This document shows, one piece after another, positions 1 through 13,616 of a stretch of 64,000 nucleotides of DNA; position 1 is the stretch's first letter, and every line of letters starts with the position of its first letter. Source of the DNA: Liolophura sinensis (Eukaryota > Mollusca > Polyplacophora > Chitonida > Chitonidae). Under the pieces are notes generated by a model. The model made no database searches, was not told the DNA's origin, and saw nothing but the letters and a program-made list of their open reading frames with translations. The translations under genes and the position numbers were made by a program. The stretch spans positions 1 through 64,000 of the forward strand of contig NW_027018007.1 of the NCBI RefSeq assembly GCF_032854445.1, written 5' to 3'.

Positions 1-388
1 TTCTTGATACAGTCTGCTGTAAAAAGTACAACTGAACACTGACCCACTTCAGTAAGGTGCCAAAAGATGCGGAATTGAGCCAGGCATCGGCAGCTGTTGA
101 AAAATTGCAAATTTCCCTGGTTTCCATGGAGTAAGAGCCGTTGCTGGGCACGTGATTATGACATAAATGATCATTCAATTGTTACTACAGCCAAAAGTAA
201 TGGTCGGAGAGCAACGCGGTTTGCACCATTCGATTTCTCGTCACAAAATACGTCGGATTAGCCTCTTACCAGCAGCACTGGAACAGTTTTTCCACTTTTG
301 CATTTTTACCTGGTCTTTTTGTTAATTGAAATCGGCTACACTGTACTCTGTACAATCGCGACTGGTCATTACTATATTCAACTTTTGA
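1..388 (+). repeat. Partial monomer, n-type 3' part
   Basis: The window opens inside a unit at 'ttcttgatac'. The remaining part carries gttac after the palindrome and ttacctgg near its 3' end, matching the n units at 7570 and 11968. There is one private insertion ('agtaat'). Confidence 0.8.
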
Positions 389-3300
389 CTATAAGTTTAT
401 GTGCCCTTCGGTAGCCCAGAAGACGTCAAATCTTTGGGCTAAAGCCCATTTAACTCACCCAGCAATTGTCTTACTTCTCAGTCCAAGACAATCTCAATGT
501 CCTTTATCTACGTGTAGAAAAACCACACCATTTGTACATAAAAAACACAAGGTACTTGATACAGTCTGCCTGTAAAAAGTACAACTGAACACTGACCCAC
601 TTCAGTAAGGTGCAAAAGATGCGGAATTGAGCCAGGCATCGGCAGCTGTTGAAAAATTGCAAATTTCCCTGGTTTCCATGGAGTAAGAGCCGTTGCCGGG
701 CACGTGATTATGACATAAATGATCATTCAATTGTCACTACAGCCAAAAGAATTGGTCGGAGAGCAACGCGATTTGCACCATTCGATTTGTCGTCACAAAA
801 TACGTCGGATTAGCCTCTTACCAGCAGCACTGGAAGAATTTTTTCCCAATTTTGCGTTTTTGCCTGGTCTTTTTGTTAATTGAAATCGGCATACACTGTA
901 CTCTGTACAATCGCGACTTGGTCATTACTATATTCAACTTTTGACTATAAGTTATGTGCCCTTCGGTAGCCCAGAAGATCTGAAATCTTTGGGCTAAGCC
1001 CATTTAACTCACCCAGCAATTGCCTTACTTCTAAGTGCAAGACAAATCTCAATGTCTTTATCTACGTGTAGAAAAACCACACCATTTGGTACGTGAGAAA
1101 ACACAAGGTTCTTGATACAGTCTGCTGTAAAAAGTACAACTGAACACTGACCCCACTTCAGTAAGGTGCCAAAAGATGCGGAATTGAGCCAGGCATCGGC
1201 AGCTGCTGTTGAAAAATTGCAAATTTCCCTGGTTTCCATGGAGTAAGAGCCGTTGCTGGGCACGTGATTATGACATAAATGATCATTCAATTGTCGCTAC
1301 AGCCAAACGTATTGGTCCGGAGAGCAACGCGGATTGCACCATTCGATTTCTCGTCACAAAATACGTCGGATTAGCTCTTACCAGCAGCACTGGAACAGTT
1401 TTTCCACTTTTGCATTTTTGCCTGGTCCTTTTTGTTAATTGAAATCGGCTACACTGTACTCTGTACAATCGCGACTGGTCATTACTATATTCAACTTTTG
1501 ACTATAAGTTATGTGCCCTTTCGGTAGCCCCAGGAAGACCTGAAATCTTTGGGCCAAGGCCCATTTAACTCACCCAGCAATTGTCTTACTTCTAAGTCCA
1601 AGACAATCTCAATGTCTTTATCTACGGTGTAGAAAAACCACACCATTTGTACGTGAAAAACACAAGGTACTTGATACAGTCTGCTGTAAAAAGTACAACT
1701 GACCACAGACCCACATGAATAAGGTGCCAAAAGATGCGGAATTGAGCCAGGCATCGGCAGCTGTTGAAAAATTGCAAATTTCCCTGGTTTCCATGGAGTA
1801 AGAGCCGTTGCTGGGCACGTGATTATGACATAAATGATCATTCAATTGTCACTACAGCCAAACGTATTGGTCGGAGAGCAACGCGGATTGCACCATTCGA
1901 TTTCTCGTCACAAAATACGTCGGATTAGCCTCTTACCAGCAGCACTGGAACAGTTTTTTCCACTTTTGCATTTTTGCCTGGTCTTTTTGTTAATTGAAAT
2001 CGGCTACACTGTACTCTGTACAATCGCGACTGGTCATTACTATATTCAACTTTTGACTATAAGTTATGTGCCCTTCGGTAGCCCAGAAGACGTCAAATCT
2101 TTGGGCTAAGCCCATTTAACTCACCCAGCAATTGTCTTACTTCTCAGTCCAAGACAATCTCAATGTCTTTATCTACGTGTAGAAAAACCACACCATTTGT
2201 ACATAAAAAACACAAGGGTACTTGATACAGTCTGCTGTAAAAAGTACAACTGACCACAGACCCACATTTATAAGGTGCCAAAAGATGCGGAATTGAGCCA
2301 GGTATCGGCAGCTGTTGAAAAATTGCCAATTTCCCTGGTTTCCATGGAGTAAGAGCCGTTGCTGGGCACGTGATTATGACATAAATGATCATTCAATTGT
2401 CGCTACAGCCAAACGTATTGGTCGGAGAGCAACGCGGATTGCACCATTCGATTTCTCGTCACAAAATACGTCGGATTAGCCTCTTACCAGCAGCACTGGA
2501 ACAGTTTTTCCACTTTTGCATTTTTTGCCTGGTCTTTTTGTTAATTGAAATCGGCTACACTGTACTCTGTACAATCGCCACTGGTCATTACTATATTCAA
2601 CTTTTGACTATAAGTTATGTGCCCTTCGATAGCCCAGAAGACCTGAAATCTTTGGGCCAAGCCCATTTTAACTCACCCAGCAATTGTCCTTACTTCTAAG
2701 TCCAAGACAATCTCAATGTCTTTATCTACGTGTAGAAAAACCACACCATTTGTACGTGAAAAACACAAGGTACTTGATTACAGTCTGCTGTAAAAAGTAC
2801 AACTGACCACAGACCCACATGAATAAGGTGCCAAAAGATGCGGAATTGAGCCAGGCATCGGCAGCTGTTGAAAAATTGCAAATTTCCCTGGTTTCCATGG
2901 AGTAAGAGCCGTTGCTGGGCACGTGATTATGACATAAATGATCATTCAATTGTCGCTACAGCCCAAACGTATTGGTCGGAGAGCAACGCGGATTGCACCA
3001 TTCGATTTCTCGTCACAAAATACGTCGGATTAGCCTCTTACCAGCAGCACTGGAACAGTTTTTCCACTTTTGCATTTTTGCCTGGTCTTTTTGTTAATGA
3101 AATCGGCTACACTGTACTCTGTACAATCGCGACTGGTCATTACTATATTCAACTTTTGACTATAAGTTATGTGCCCTTCGGTAGCCCCAGAAGACCTGAA
3201 ATCTTTGGGCTAAGCCCATTTAACTCACCCAGCAATTGTCTTACTTCTAAGTGCAAGACAATCTCAATGTCTTTATCTACGTGTAGGAAAAACCACACCA

Positions 3301-3713
3301 TTTGTACGTGAGAAACACAAGGTTCTTGATACAGTCTGCTGTAAAAAGTACAACTGAACACTGACCCACTTCAGTAAGGTGCCAAAGATGCGGAATTGAG
3401 CCAGGCAATGGCAGCTGTTGAAAAATTGCAAATTTCCCTGGTTTCCATGGAGTAAGAGCCGTTGCCGGGCACGTGATTATGACATAAATGATCATTCAAT
3501 TGTCACTACAGCCAAAAGAATTGGTCCGGAGAGCAACGCGGTTTGCACCATTCGATTTCTCGTTACAAAATACGTCGGATTAGCCTCTTACCAGCAGCAC
3601 TGGGAACAGTTTTCGCACTTTTGCATTTTTGCCTGGTCTTTTTGTTAATTGAAATCGGCTACACTGTACTCTGTACAATCGCGACTGGTCATTACTATAT
3701 AGTCAACTTTTGA
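389..3713 (+). repeat. Six-monomer segment, first copy (insertion-rich)
   Basis: Units start at 389, 945, 1502, 2057, 2608 and 3160. The order is o/p chimera, q, e, p-like, e, q-like. Unit lengths run from 551 to 557 bp because of scattered private insertions. The first unit has an o-type 5' part (ctcagtcc, acataaaa) and a p-type 3' end (gatttGtcgtc, agaatttttt). The unit at 2057 carries the rare tcgcCactgg near 2576, which reappears six monomers later. Confidence 0.8.
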
Positions 3714-6471
3714 CTATAAGTTATGTGCCCTTCGGTAGCCCAGAAGACGTCAAATCTTTGGGCTAAGCCCATTTAACTCACCCCAGCAATTGTCTTACTT
3801 CTCAGTCCAAGGACAATCTCAATGTCTTTATCTACGTGTAGAAAAACCACACCATTTGTACATAAAAAACACAAGGTACTTGATACAGTCTGCTGTAAAA
3901 AGTACAACTGACCACAGGACCCACATTTATAAGGTGCCAAAAGATGCGGAATTGAGCCAGGGTATCGTCAGCTGTTGAAAAATTGCAAATTTCCCTGGTT
4001 TCCATGGAGTAAGAGCCGTTGCTGGGCACGTGATTATGACATAAATGATCATTCAATTGTCGCTACAGGCAAAAGTATTGGTCGGAGAGCAACGCGGTTT
4101 GCACCATTCGATTTGTCGTCACAAAATACGTCGGATTAGCCTCTTACCAGCAGCACTGGAAGAATTTTTCCAATTTTGCGTTTTTGCCTGGTCTTTTTGT
4201 TAATTGAAATCGGCTACACTGTACTCTGTACAATCGCGACTGGTCATTACTATATTGCAACTTCTTGAGCTATAAGTTATGTGCCCTTCAGGTAGCCCAG
4301 AAGACCTGAAATCTTTGGGCTAAGCCCATTTAACTCACCCAGCAATTGCCTTACTTCTAAGTGCAAGACAATTCTCAATGTCTTTATCTACGTGTAGAAA
4401 AACCACACCATTTGTACGTGAGAAACACAAGGTTCTTGATACAGTCTGCTGTAAAAAGTACAACTGAACACTGACCCACTTCAGTAAGGTGCCAAAAGAT
4501 GCGGAATTGAGCCAGGCATCGGCAGCTGTTTGAAAAATTGCAAATTTCCCTGGTTTCCATGGAGTAAGAGCCGTTGCTGGGCACGTGATTATGACATAAA
4601 TGATCATTCAATTGTCGCTACAGCCAAACGTATTGGTCGGAGAGCAACGCGGATTGCACCATTCGATTTCTCGTCACAAAATACGTCGGATTAGCCTCTT
4701 ACCAGCAGCACTGGAACAGTTTTTCCACTTTTGCATTTTTTGCCTGGGTCTTTTTGTTAATTGAAATCGGCTACACTGTACTCTGTACAATCGCGACTGG
4801 TCATTACTATATTCAACTTTTGACTATAAGTTATGTGCCCTTCGGTAGCCCAGAGACCTGAAATCTTTGGGCCAAGCCCATTTAACTCACCCAGCAATTG
4901 TCTTACTTCTAAGTCCAAGACAATCTCAATGTCTTTATCTACGTGTAGAAAAACCACACCATTTGTACGTGAAAAACACAAGGTACTTGATACAGTCTGC
5001 TGTAAAAAGTACAACTGACCACAGACCCACATGAATAAGCTGCCAAAAGATGCGGAATTGAGCCAGGCATCGGCAGCTGTTGAAAAATTGCAAATTTCCC
5101 TGGTTTCCATGGAGTAAGAGCCGTTGCTGGGCACGTGATTATGACATAAATGATCATTCAATTGTCACTACAGCCAAACGTATTGGTCGCGAGAGCAACG
5201 CGGATTGCACCATTCGATTTCTCGTCACAAAATACGTCGGATTAGCCTCATTACCAGCAGCACTGGAACAGTTTTTCCACTTTTGCATTTTTGCCTGGTC
5301 TTTTTGTTAATTGAAATCGGCTACACTGTACTCTGTACAATCGCGACTGGTCATTACTATATTCAACTTTTGACTATAAAGTTATGTGCCCTTCGGTAGC
5401 CCAGAAGACGTCAAGTCTTTGGGCTAAGCCCATTTAACTCACCCAGCAATTGTCTTACTTCTCAGTCCAAGACAATCTCAATGTCTTTATCTACGTGTAG
5501 AAAAACCACACCATTTGTACATAAAAACACAAGGTACTTGATACAGTCTGCTGTAAAAAGTACAACTGACCACAGACCCACATTTATAAGGTGCCAAAAG
5601 TTGCGGAATTGAGCCAGGTATCGGCAGCTGTTGAAAAATTGCAAATTTCCCTGGTTTCCATGGAGTAAGAGCCGTTGCTGGGCACGTGATTATGACATAA
5701 ATGATCATTCAATTGTCGCTACAGCCAAACGTTTTGGTCGGAGAGCAACGCGGATTGCACCATTCGATTTCTCGTCACAAAATACGTCGGATTAGCCTCT
5801 TACCAGCAGCACTGGAACAGTTTTTCCACTTTTGCATTTTTGCCTGGTCTTTTTGTTAATTGAAATCGGCTACACTGTACTCTGTACAATCGCCACTGGT
5901 CATTACTATATTCAACTTTTGACTATAAGTTATGTGCCCTTCGGTAGCCCAGAAGACCTGAAATCTTTGGGCCAAGCCCATTTAACTCACCCAGCAATTG
6001 TCTTACTTCTAAGTCCAAGACAATCTCAATGTCTTTATCTACGTGTAGAAAAACCACACCATTTGTACGTGAAAAACACAAGGTACTTGATACAGTCTGC
6101 TGTAAAAAGTACAACTGACCACAGACCCACATGAATAAGGTGCCAAAAGATGCGGAATTGAGCCAGGCATCGGCAGCTGTTGAAAAATTGCAAATTTCCC
6201 TGGTTTCCATGGAGTAAGAGCCGTTGCTGGGCACGTGATTATGACATAAATGATCATTCAATTGTCGCTACAGCCAAACGTATTGGTCGGAGAGCAACGC
6301 GGATTGCACCATTCGATTTCTCGTCACAAAATACGTCGGATTAGCCTCTTACCAGCAGCACTGGAACAGTTTTTCCACTTTTGCATTTTTGCCTGGTCTT
6401 TTTGTTAATTGAAATCGGCTACACTGTACTCTGTACAATCGCGACTGGTCATTACTATATTCAACTTTTGA
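3714..6471 (+). repeat. Second copy of the same segment, five monomers
   Basis: Units start at 3714 (p), 4270 (q), 4824 (e), 5374 (p-like) and 5923 (e). The four units 4270-6471 match 945-3159 in subtype order. They share rare combinations: an e unit with gtcActac plus aaacgt plus gcggAttgc (1502 and 4824), and tcgcCactgg near 2576 and 5891. That is good evidence for copying of a block rather than independent mutation. 3714 and 389 agree only at their ends. Confidence 0.8.
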
Positions 6472-9216
6472 CTATAAGTTATGTGCCCTTCGGTAGCCCA
6501 GAAGACCTGAAATCTTTGGGCTAAGCCCATTTAACTCACCCAGCAATTGTCTTACTTCTAAGTGCAAGACAATCTCAATGTCTTTATCTACGTGTAGAAA
6601 AACCACACCATTTGTACATAAAAAACACAAGGTACTTGATACAGTCTGCTGTAAAAAGTACAACTAAACACTGACCCACATTTATAAGGTGCCAAAAGAT
6701 GCGGAATTGGGCCAGGCATAGGTAGCTGTTAAAAAATTGCAAATATCCCTGGTTTCCATGGAGTAAGAGCCGTTGCTGGGCACGTGATTATGACATCAAT
6801 ATTCATTGATTTGTCGCTACAGCCAAAAGTATTGGTCGGAGAGCAACGCGGTTTGCACCATTCGATTTCTCGTCACAAAATACGTCGGATTAGCCTCTTA
6901 CCAGCAGCACTGGAACAGTTTTTCCACTTTTGCATTTTTGCCTGGTCTTTTTGTTAATTGAAATCGGCTACACTGTACTCTGTACAATCGCGACTGGTCA
7001 TTACTATATTCAACTTTTGACTATAAGTTATGTGCCCTTCGGTAGCCCAGAAGACCTGAAATCTTTGGGCTAAGCCCATTTAACTCACCCAGCAATTGCC
7101 TTACTTCTAAGTGCAAGACAATCTCAATGTCTTTATCTACGTGTAGAAAAACCACACCATTTGTACATGAAAAACACAAGGTACTTGATACAGTCTGCTG
7201 TAAAAAGTACAACTGAACACTGACTCACTTCAGTAAGGTGCCAAAAGATGCGGAATTGAGCCAGGCATCGGCAGCTGTTGAAAAATTGCCAATTTACCTG
7301 GTTTCCAGGGAGTAAGAGCCGTTGCTGGGCACGTGATTATGACATAAATGATCATTCAATTGTCACTACAGCCAAAAGTATTGGTCGGAGAGCAACGCGG
7401 TTTGCACCATTCGATTTCTCGTCACAAAATACGTCGGATTAGCCTCTTACCAGCAGCACTGGAACAGTTTTCGCACTTTTGCATTTTTGCCTGGTCTTTT
7501 TGTTAATTGAAATCGGCTACACTGTACTCTGTACAATCGCGACTGGTCATTACTATATTCAACTTTTGACTATAAGTTATGTGCCCTTCGGTAGCCCAGA
7601 AAACGTCAAATCTTTGGGCTAAGCCCATTTAACTCACCCAGCAATTGCCTTACTTCTAAGTGCAAGACAATCTCAATGTCTTTATCTACGTGTAGAAAAA
7701 CCACACCATTTGTACGTGAAAAACACAAGGTTCTTGATACAGTCTGCTGTAAAAAGTACAACTGAACACTGACCCACTTCAGTAAGGTGCCAAAAGATGC
7801 GGAATTGAGCCAGGCATCGGCAGCTGTTGAAAAATTGCAAATTTCCCTGGTTTCCATGGAGTAAGAGCCGTTGCTGGGCACGTGATTATGACATAAATGA
7901 TCATTCAATTGTTACTACAGCCAAAAGTATTGGTCGGAGAGCAACGCGGTTTGCACCATTCGATTTCTCGTCACAAAATACGTCGGATTAGCCTCTTACC
8001 AGCAGCACTGGAACAGTTTTTCCACTTTTGCATTTTTACCTGGTCTTTTTGTTAATTGAAATCGGCTACACTGTACTCTGTACAATCGCGACTGGTCATT
8101 ACTATATTCAACTTTTGACTATAAGTTATGTGCCCTTCGGTAGCCCAGAAGACGTCAAATCTTTGGGCTAAGCCCATTTAACTCACCCAGCAATTGTCTT
8201 ACTTCTCAGTCCAAGACAATCTCAATGTCTTTATCTACGTGTAGAAAAACCACACCATTTGTACATAAAAAACACAAGGTACTTGATACAGTCTGCTGTA
8301 AAAAGTACAACTGAACACTGACCCACTTCAGTAAGGTGCCAAAAGATGCGGAATTGAGCCAGGCATCGGCAGCTGTTGAAAAATTGCAAATTTCCCTGGT
8401 TTCCATGGAGTAAGAGCCGTTGCTGGGCACGTGATTATGACATAAATGATCATTCAATTGTCACTACAGCCAAAAGTATTGGTCGGAGAGCAACGCGGTT
8501 TGCACCATTCGATTTCTCGTCACAAAATACGTCGGATTAGCCTCTTACCAGCAGCACTGGAACAGTTTTTCCACTTTTGCATTTTTACCTGGTCTTTTTG
8601 TTAATTGAAATCGGCTACACTGTACTCTGTACAATCGCGACTGGTCATTACTATATTCAACTTTTGACTATAAGTTATGTGCCCTTCGGTAGCCCAGAAG
8701 ACGTCAAATCTTTGGGCTAAGCCCATTTAACTCACCCAGCAATTGTCTTACTTCTCAGTCCAAGACAATCTCAATGTCTTTATCTACGTGTAGAAAAACC
8801 AGACCATTTGTACATAAAAAACACAAGGTACTTGATACAGTCTGCTGTAAAAAGTACAACTGACCACAGACCCACATTTATAAGGTGCCAAAAGATGCGG
8901 AATTGAGCCAGGTATCGGCAGCTGTTGAAAAATTGCCAATTTCACTGGTTTCCATGGAGTAAGAGCCGTTGCTGTGCACGTGATTATGACATAAATGATC
9001 ATTCAATTGTCGCTACAGGCAAAAGTATTGGTCGGAGAGCAACGCGGTTTGCACCATTCGATTTGTCGTCACAAAATACGTCGGATTAGCCTCTTACCAG
9101 CAGCACTGGAAGAATTTTTCCAATTTTGCGTTTTTGCCTGGTCTTTTTGTTAATTGAAATCGGCTACACTGTACTCTGTACAATCGCGACTGGTCATTAC
9201 TATATTCAACTTTTGA
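6472..9216 (+). repeat. f-g-n-o-p five-monomer block, copy 1
   Basis: Every unit is exactly 549 bp (6472, 7021, 7570, 8119, 8668). Private markers: f has catAggTagctgttA; g has acatgaaaaac and gacTcac; n has agaaAacgtc, gttac and ttacc; o has ctcagtcc with GAACACTG and ttacc; p has ctcagtcc with ccaGacc, GACCACAG and agaatttttccaatttt. Confidence 0.85.
6795..6810. other. f-type dyad ATCAAT-ATTC-ATTGAT
   Basis: Replaces AATGATCATT with 6-bp arms around 4 nt, on the same symmetry axis. Confidence 0.8.
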
Positions 9217-10866
9217 CTATAAGTTATGTGCCCTTCGGTAGCCCAGAAGACCTGAAATCTTTGGGCTAAGCCCATTTAACTCACCCAGCAATTGCCTTAC
9301 TTCTAAGTGCAAGACAATCTCAATGTCTTTATCTACGTGTAGAAAAACCACACCACTTGTACGTGAGAAACACAAGGTACTTGATACAGTCTGCTGTAAA
9401 AAGTACAACTGAACACTGACCAACTTCAGTAAGGTGCCAAAAGATGCGGAATTGAGCCAGGCATCGGCAGCTGTTGAAAAATTGCAAATTTCCCTGGTTT
9501 CCATGGAGTAAGAGCCGTTGCTGGGCACGTGATTATGACATAAATGATCATTCAATTGTCGCTACAGCCAAACGCATTGGTCGGAGAGCAACGCGGATTG
9601 CACCATTCGATTTCTCGTCACAAAATACGTCGGATTAGCCTCTTACCAGCAGCACTGGAACAGTTTTTCCACTTTTGCATTTTTGCCTGGTCTTTTTGTT
9701 AATTGAAATCGGCTACACTGTACTCTGTACAATCGCGACTGGTCATTACTATATTCAACTTTTGACTATAAGTTATGTGCCCTTCGGTAGCCCAGAAGAC
9801 CTGAAATCTTTGGGCTAAGCCCATTTAACTCACCCAGCAATTGTCTTACTTCTCAGTGCAAGACAATCTCAATGTCTTTATCTACGTGTAGAAAAACCAC
9901 ACCATTTGTACGTGAGAAACACAAGGTTCTTGATACAGTCTGCTGTAAAAAGTACAACTGAACACTGACCCACTTCAGTAAGGTGCCAAAAGATGCGGAA
10001 TTGAGCCAGGCATCGGCAGCTGTTGAAAAATTGCAAATTTCCCTGGTTTCCATGGAGTAAGAGCCGTTGCTGGGCCACGTGATTATTACATAAATGATCA
10101 TTCAATTGTCACTACAGCCAAAAGTAATTGGTCGGAGAGCAACGCGGTTTGCACCATTCGATTTCTCGTCACAAAATACGTCGGATTAGCCTCTTACCAG
10201 CAGCACTGGAAACAGTTTTCGCACTTTTGCATTTTTGCCTGGTCTTTTTGTTAATTGAAATCGGCTACACTGTACTCTGTACAATCGCGACTGGTCATTA
10301 CTATATTCAACTTTTGACTATAAGTTATGTGCCCTTCGGTAGCCCAGAAGACCTGAAATCTTTGGGCCAAGCCCATTTAACTCACCCAGCAATTGTCTTA
10401 CTTCTAAGTCCAAGACAATCTCAATGTCTTTATCTACGTGTAGAAAAACACAACCATTTGTACGTGAAAAACACAAGGTACTTGATACAGTCTGCTGTAA
10501 AAAGTACAACTGACCACAGACCCACATGAATAAGGTGCCAAAAGATGCGGAATTGAGCCAGGCAATGGCAGCTGTTGAAAAATTGCAAATTTCCCTGGTT
10601 TCCATGGAGTAAGAGCCGTTGCCGGGCACGTGATTATGACATAAATGATCATTCAATTGTCACTACAGCCAAAAGAATTGGTCGGAGAGCAACGCGGTTT
10701 GCACCATTCGATTTCTCGTTACAAAATACGTCGGATTAGCCTCTTACCAGCAGCACTGGAACAGTTTTTCCACTTTTGCATTTTTGCCTGGTCTTTTTGT
10801 TAATTGAAATCGGCTACACTGTACTCTGTACAATCGCGACTGGTCATTACTATATTCAACTTTTGA
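9217..10866 (+). repeat. Three-monomer spacer between the f-g-n-o-p copies
   Basis: Units start at 9217 (h-like, gaccAac, aaacgCatt), 9766 (c/q-like, with ctcagtgc) and 10318 (e, with caatgg, gccggg, aaaagAatt and cgtTacaaa). The last combination also occurs in the 3' part of the unit at 3160, so these two units share a recent source. The 9766 unit is 552 bp through private insertions. Confidence 0.75.
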
Positions 10867-13616
10867 CTATAAGTTATGTGCCCTTCGGTAGCCCAGAAGA
10901 CCTGAAATCTTTGGGCTAAGCCCATTTAACTCACCCAGCAATTGTCTTACTTCTAAGTCCAAGACAATCTCAATGTCTTTATCTACGTGTAGAAAAACCA
11001 CACACCATTTGTACATAAAAAACACAAGGTACTTGATACAGTCTGCTGTAAAAAGTACAAACTAAACACTGACCCACATTTATAAGGTGCCAAAAGATGC
11101 GGAATTGGGCCAGGCATAGGTAGCTGTTAAAAAATTGCAAATATCCCTGGTTTCCATGGAGTAAGAGCCGTTGCTGGGCACGTGATTATGACATCAATAT
11201 TCATTGATTTGTCGCTACAGCCAAAAGTATTGGTCGGAGAGCAACGCGGTTTGCACCATTCGATTTCTCGTCACAAAATACGTCGGATTAGCCTCTTACC
11301 AGCAGCACTGGAACAGTTTTTCCACTTTTGCATTTTTGCTGGTCTTTTTGTTAATTGAAATCGGCTACACTGTACTCTGTACAATCGCGACTGGTCATTA
11401 CTATATTCAACTTTTGACTATAAGTTATGTGCCCTTCGGTAGCCCAGAAGACCTGAAATCTTTGGGCTAAGCCCCATTTAACTCACCCAGCAATTGTCTT
11501 AATTCTAAGTCCAAGACAATCTCAATGTCTTTATCTACGTGTAGAAAAACCACACCATTTGTACATGAAAAAACACAAGGTACTTGATACAGTCTGCTGT
11601 AAAAAGTACAACTGAACACTGACTCACTTCAGTAAGGTGCCAAAAGATGCGGAATTGAGCCAGGCATCGGCAGCTGTTGAAAAATTGCCAATTTCCCTGG
11701 TTTCCATGGAGTAAGAGCCGTTGCTGGGCACGTGATTATGACATAAATGATCATTCAATTGTCACTACAGCCAAAAGTATTGGTCGGAGAGCAACGCGGT
11801 TTGCACCATTCGATTTCTGGTCACAAAATACGTCGGATTAGCCTCTTACCAGCAGCACTGGAACAGTTTTCGCACTTTTGCATTTTTGCCTGGTTTTTTG
11901 TTAATTGAAATCGGCTACACTGTACTCTGTACAATCGCGACTGGTCATTACTATATTCAACTTTTGACTATAAGTTATGTGGCCCTTCGGTAGCCCAGAA
12001 AACGTCAAATCTTTGGGCTAAGCCCATTTAACTCACCCAGCAATTGCCTTACTTCTAAGTGCAAGACAATCTCAATGTCTTTATCTACGTGTAGAAAAAC
12101 CACACCATTTGTACGTGAAAAACACAAGGTTCTTGATACAGTCTGCTGTAAAAAGTACAACTGAACACTGACCCACTTCAGTAAGGGTGCCAAAAGATGC
12201 GGAATTGAGCCAGGCATCGGCAGCTGTTGAAAAATTGCAAATTTCCCTGGTTTCCATGGAGTAAGAGCCGTTTGCTGGGCACGTGATTATGACATAAATG
12301 ATCATTCAATTGTTACTACAGCCAAAAGTATTGGTCGGAGAGCAACGCGGTTTGCACCATTCGATTTCTCGTCACAAAATACGTCGGATTAGCCTCTTAC
12401 CAGCAGCACTGGAACAGTTTTTCCACTTTTGCATTTTTACCTGTCTTTTTGTTAATTGAAATCGGCTACACTGTACTCTGTACAATCGCGACTGGTCATT
12501 ACTATATTCAACTTTTGACTATAAGTTATGTGCCCTTCGGTAGCCCAGAAGACGTCAAATCTTTGGGCTAAGCCCATTTAACTCACCCAGCAATTGTCTT
12601 ACTTCTCAGTCCAAGACAATCTCAATGTCTTTATCTACGTGTAGAAAAACCACACCATTTGTACATAAAAAACACAAGGTACTTGATACAGTCTGCTGTT
12701 AAAATTACAACTGAACACTGACCCACTTCAGTAAGGTGCCAAAAGATGCGGAATTGAGCCAGGCATCGGCAGCTGTTGAAAAATTGCAAATTTCCCTGGT
12801 TTCCATGGAGTAAGAGCCGTTGCTGGGCACGTGATTATGACATAAATGATCATTCAATTGTCACTACAGCCAAAAGTATTGGTCGGAGAGCAACGCGGTT
12901 TGCACCATTCGATTTCTCGTCACAAAATACGTCGGATTAGCCTCTTACCAGCAGCACTGGAACAGTTTTTCCACTTTTGCATTTTTACCTGGTCTTTTTG
13001 TTAATTGAAATCGGCTACACTGTACTCTGTACAATCGCGACTGGTCATTACTATATTCAACTTTTGACTATAAGTTATGTGCCCTTCGGTAGCCCAGAAG
13101 ACGTCAAATCTTTGGGCTAAGCCCATTTAACTCACCCAGCAATTGTCTTACTTCTCAGTCCAAGACAATCTCAATGTCTTTATCTACGTGTAGAAAAACC
13201 AGACCATTTGTACATAAAAAACACAAGGTACTTGATACAGTCTGCTGTAAAAAGTACAACTGACCACAGACCCACATTTATAAGGTGCCAAAAGATGCGG
13301 AATTGAGCCAGGCAATGGCAGCTGTTGAAAAATTGCAAATTTCCCTGGTTTCCATGGAGTAAGAGCCGTTGCTGGGCACGTGATTATGACATAAATGATC
13401 ATTTAATTGTCACTACAGCCAAAAGTATTGGTCGGAGAGCAACGCGGTTTGCACCATTCGATTTCTCGTCACAAAATACGTCGGATTAGCCTCTTACCAG
13501 CAGCACTGGAACAGTTTTCGCACTTTTGCATTTTTGCCTGGTCTTTTTGTTAATTGAAATCGGCTACACTGTACTCTGTACAATCGCGACTGGTCATTAC
13601 TATATTCAACTTTTGA
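10867..13616 (+). repeat. f-g-n-o-p block, copy 2, with chimeric last unit
   Basis: Units start at 10867, 11418, 11968, 12519 and 13068, about 4,395 bp (eight monomers) after copy 1, with the same private markers. The p unit matches copy 1 through ccaGacc and the ATTTATAAGG segment. At about 13310 it switches to caatgg, caaattt, gtcActac and TTTTCGC, which belong to another subtype. So the copy ends inside a monomer. Units are 549-551 bp. Confidence 0.8.
11193..11208. other. f-type dyad ATCAAT-ATTC-ATTGAT
   Basis: Identical to the 6795 copy, within the second f-g-n-o-p block. Confidence 0.8.

Noticed and set aside
3790-3978. Plus-strand reading frames of 60-147 codons
   Set aside because: Same reason: no frame stays open through a whole monomer in clean units, and the longest occur where private indels join frames.
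7606-7908. Recurring minus-strand reading frames of 63-112 codons beginning MNDHLCHNH
   Set aside because: They repeat because the satellite repeats. Their end depends on a single polymorphism (gacgtc creates a stop, gacctg does not), other frames are equally open, single-base indels shift them freely, and they resemble no protein family I know.
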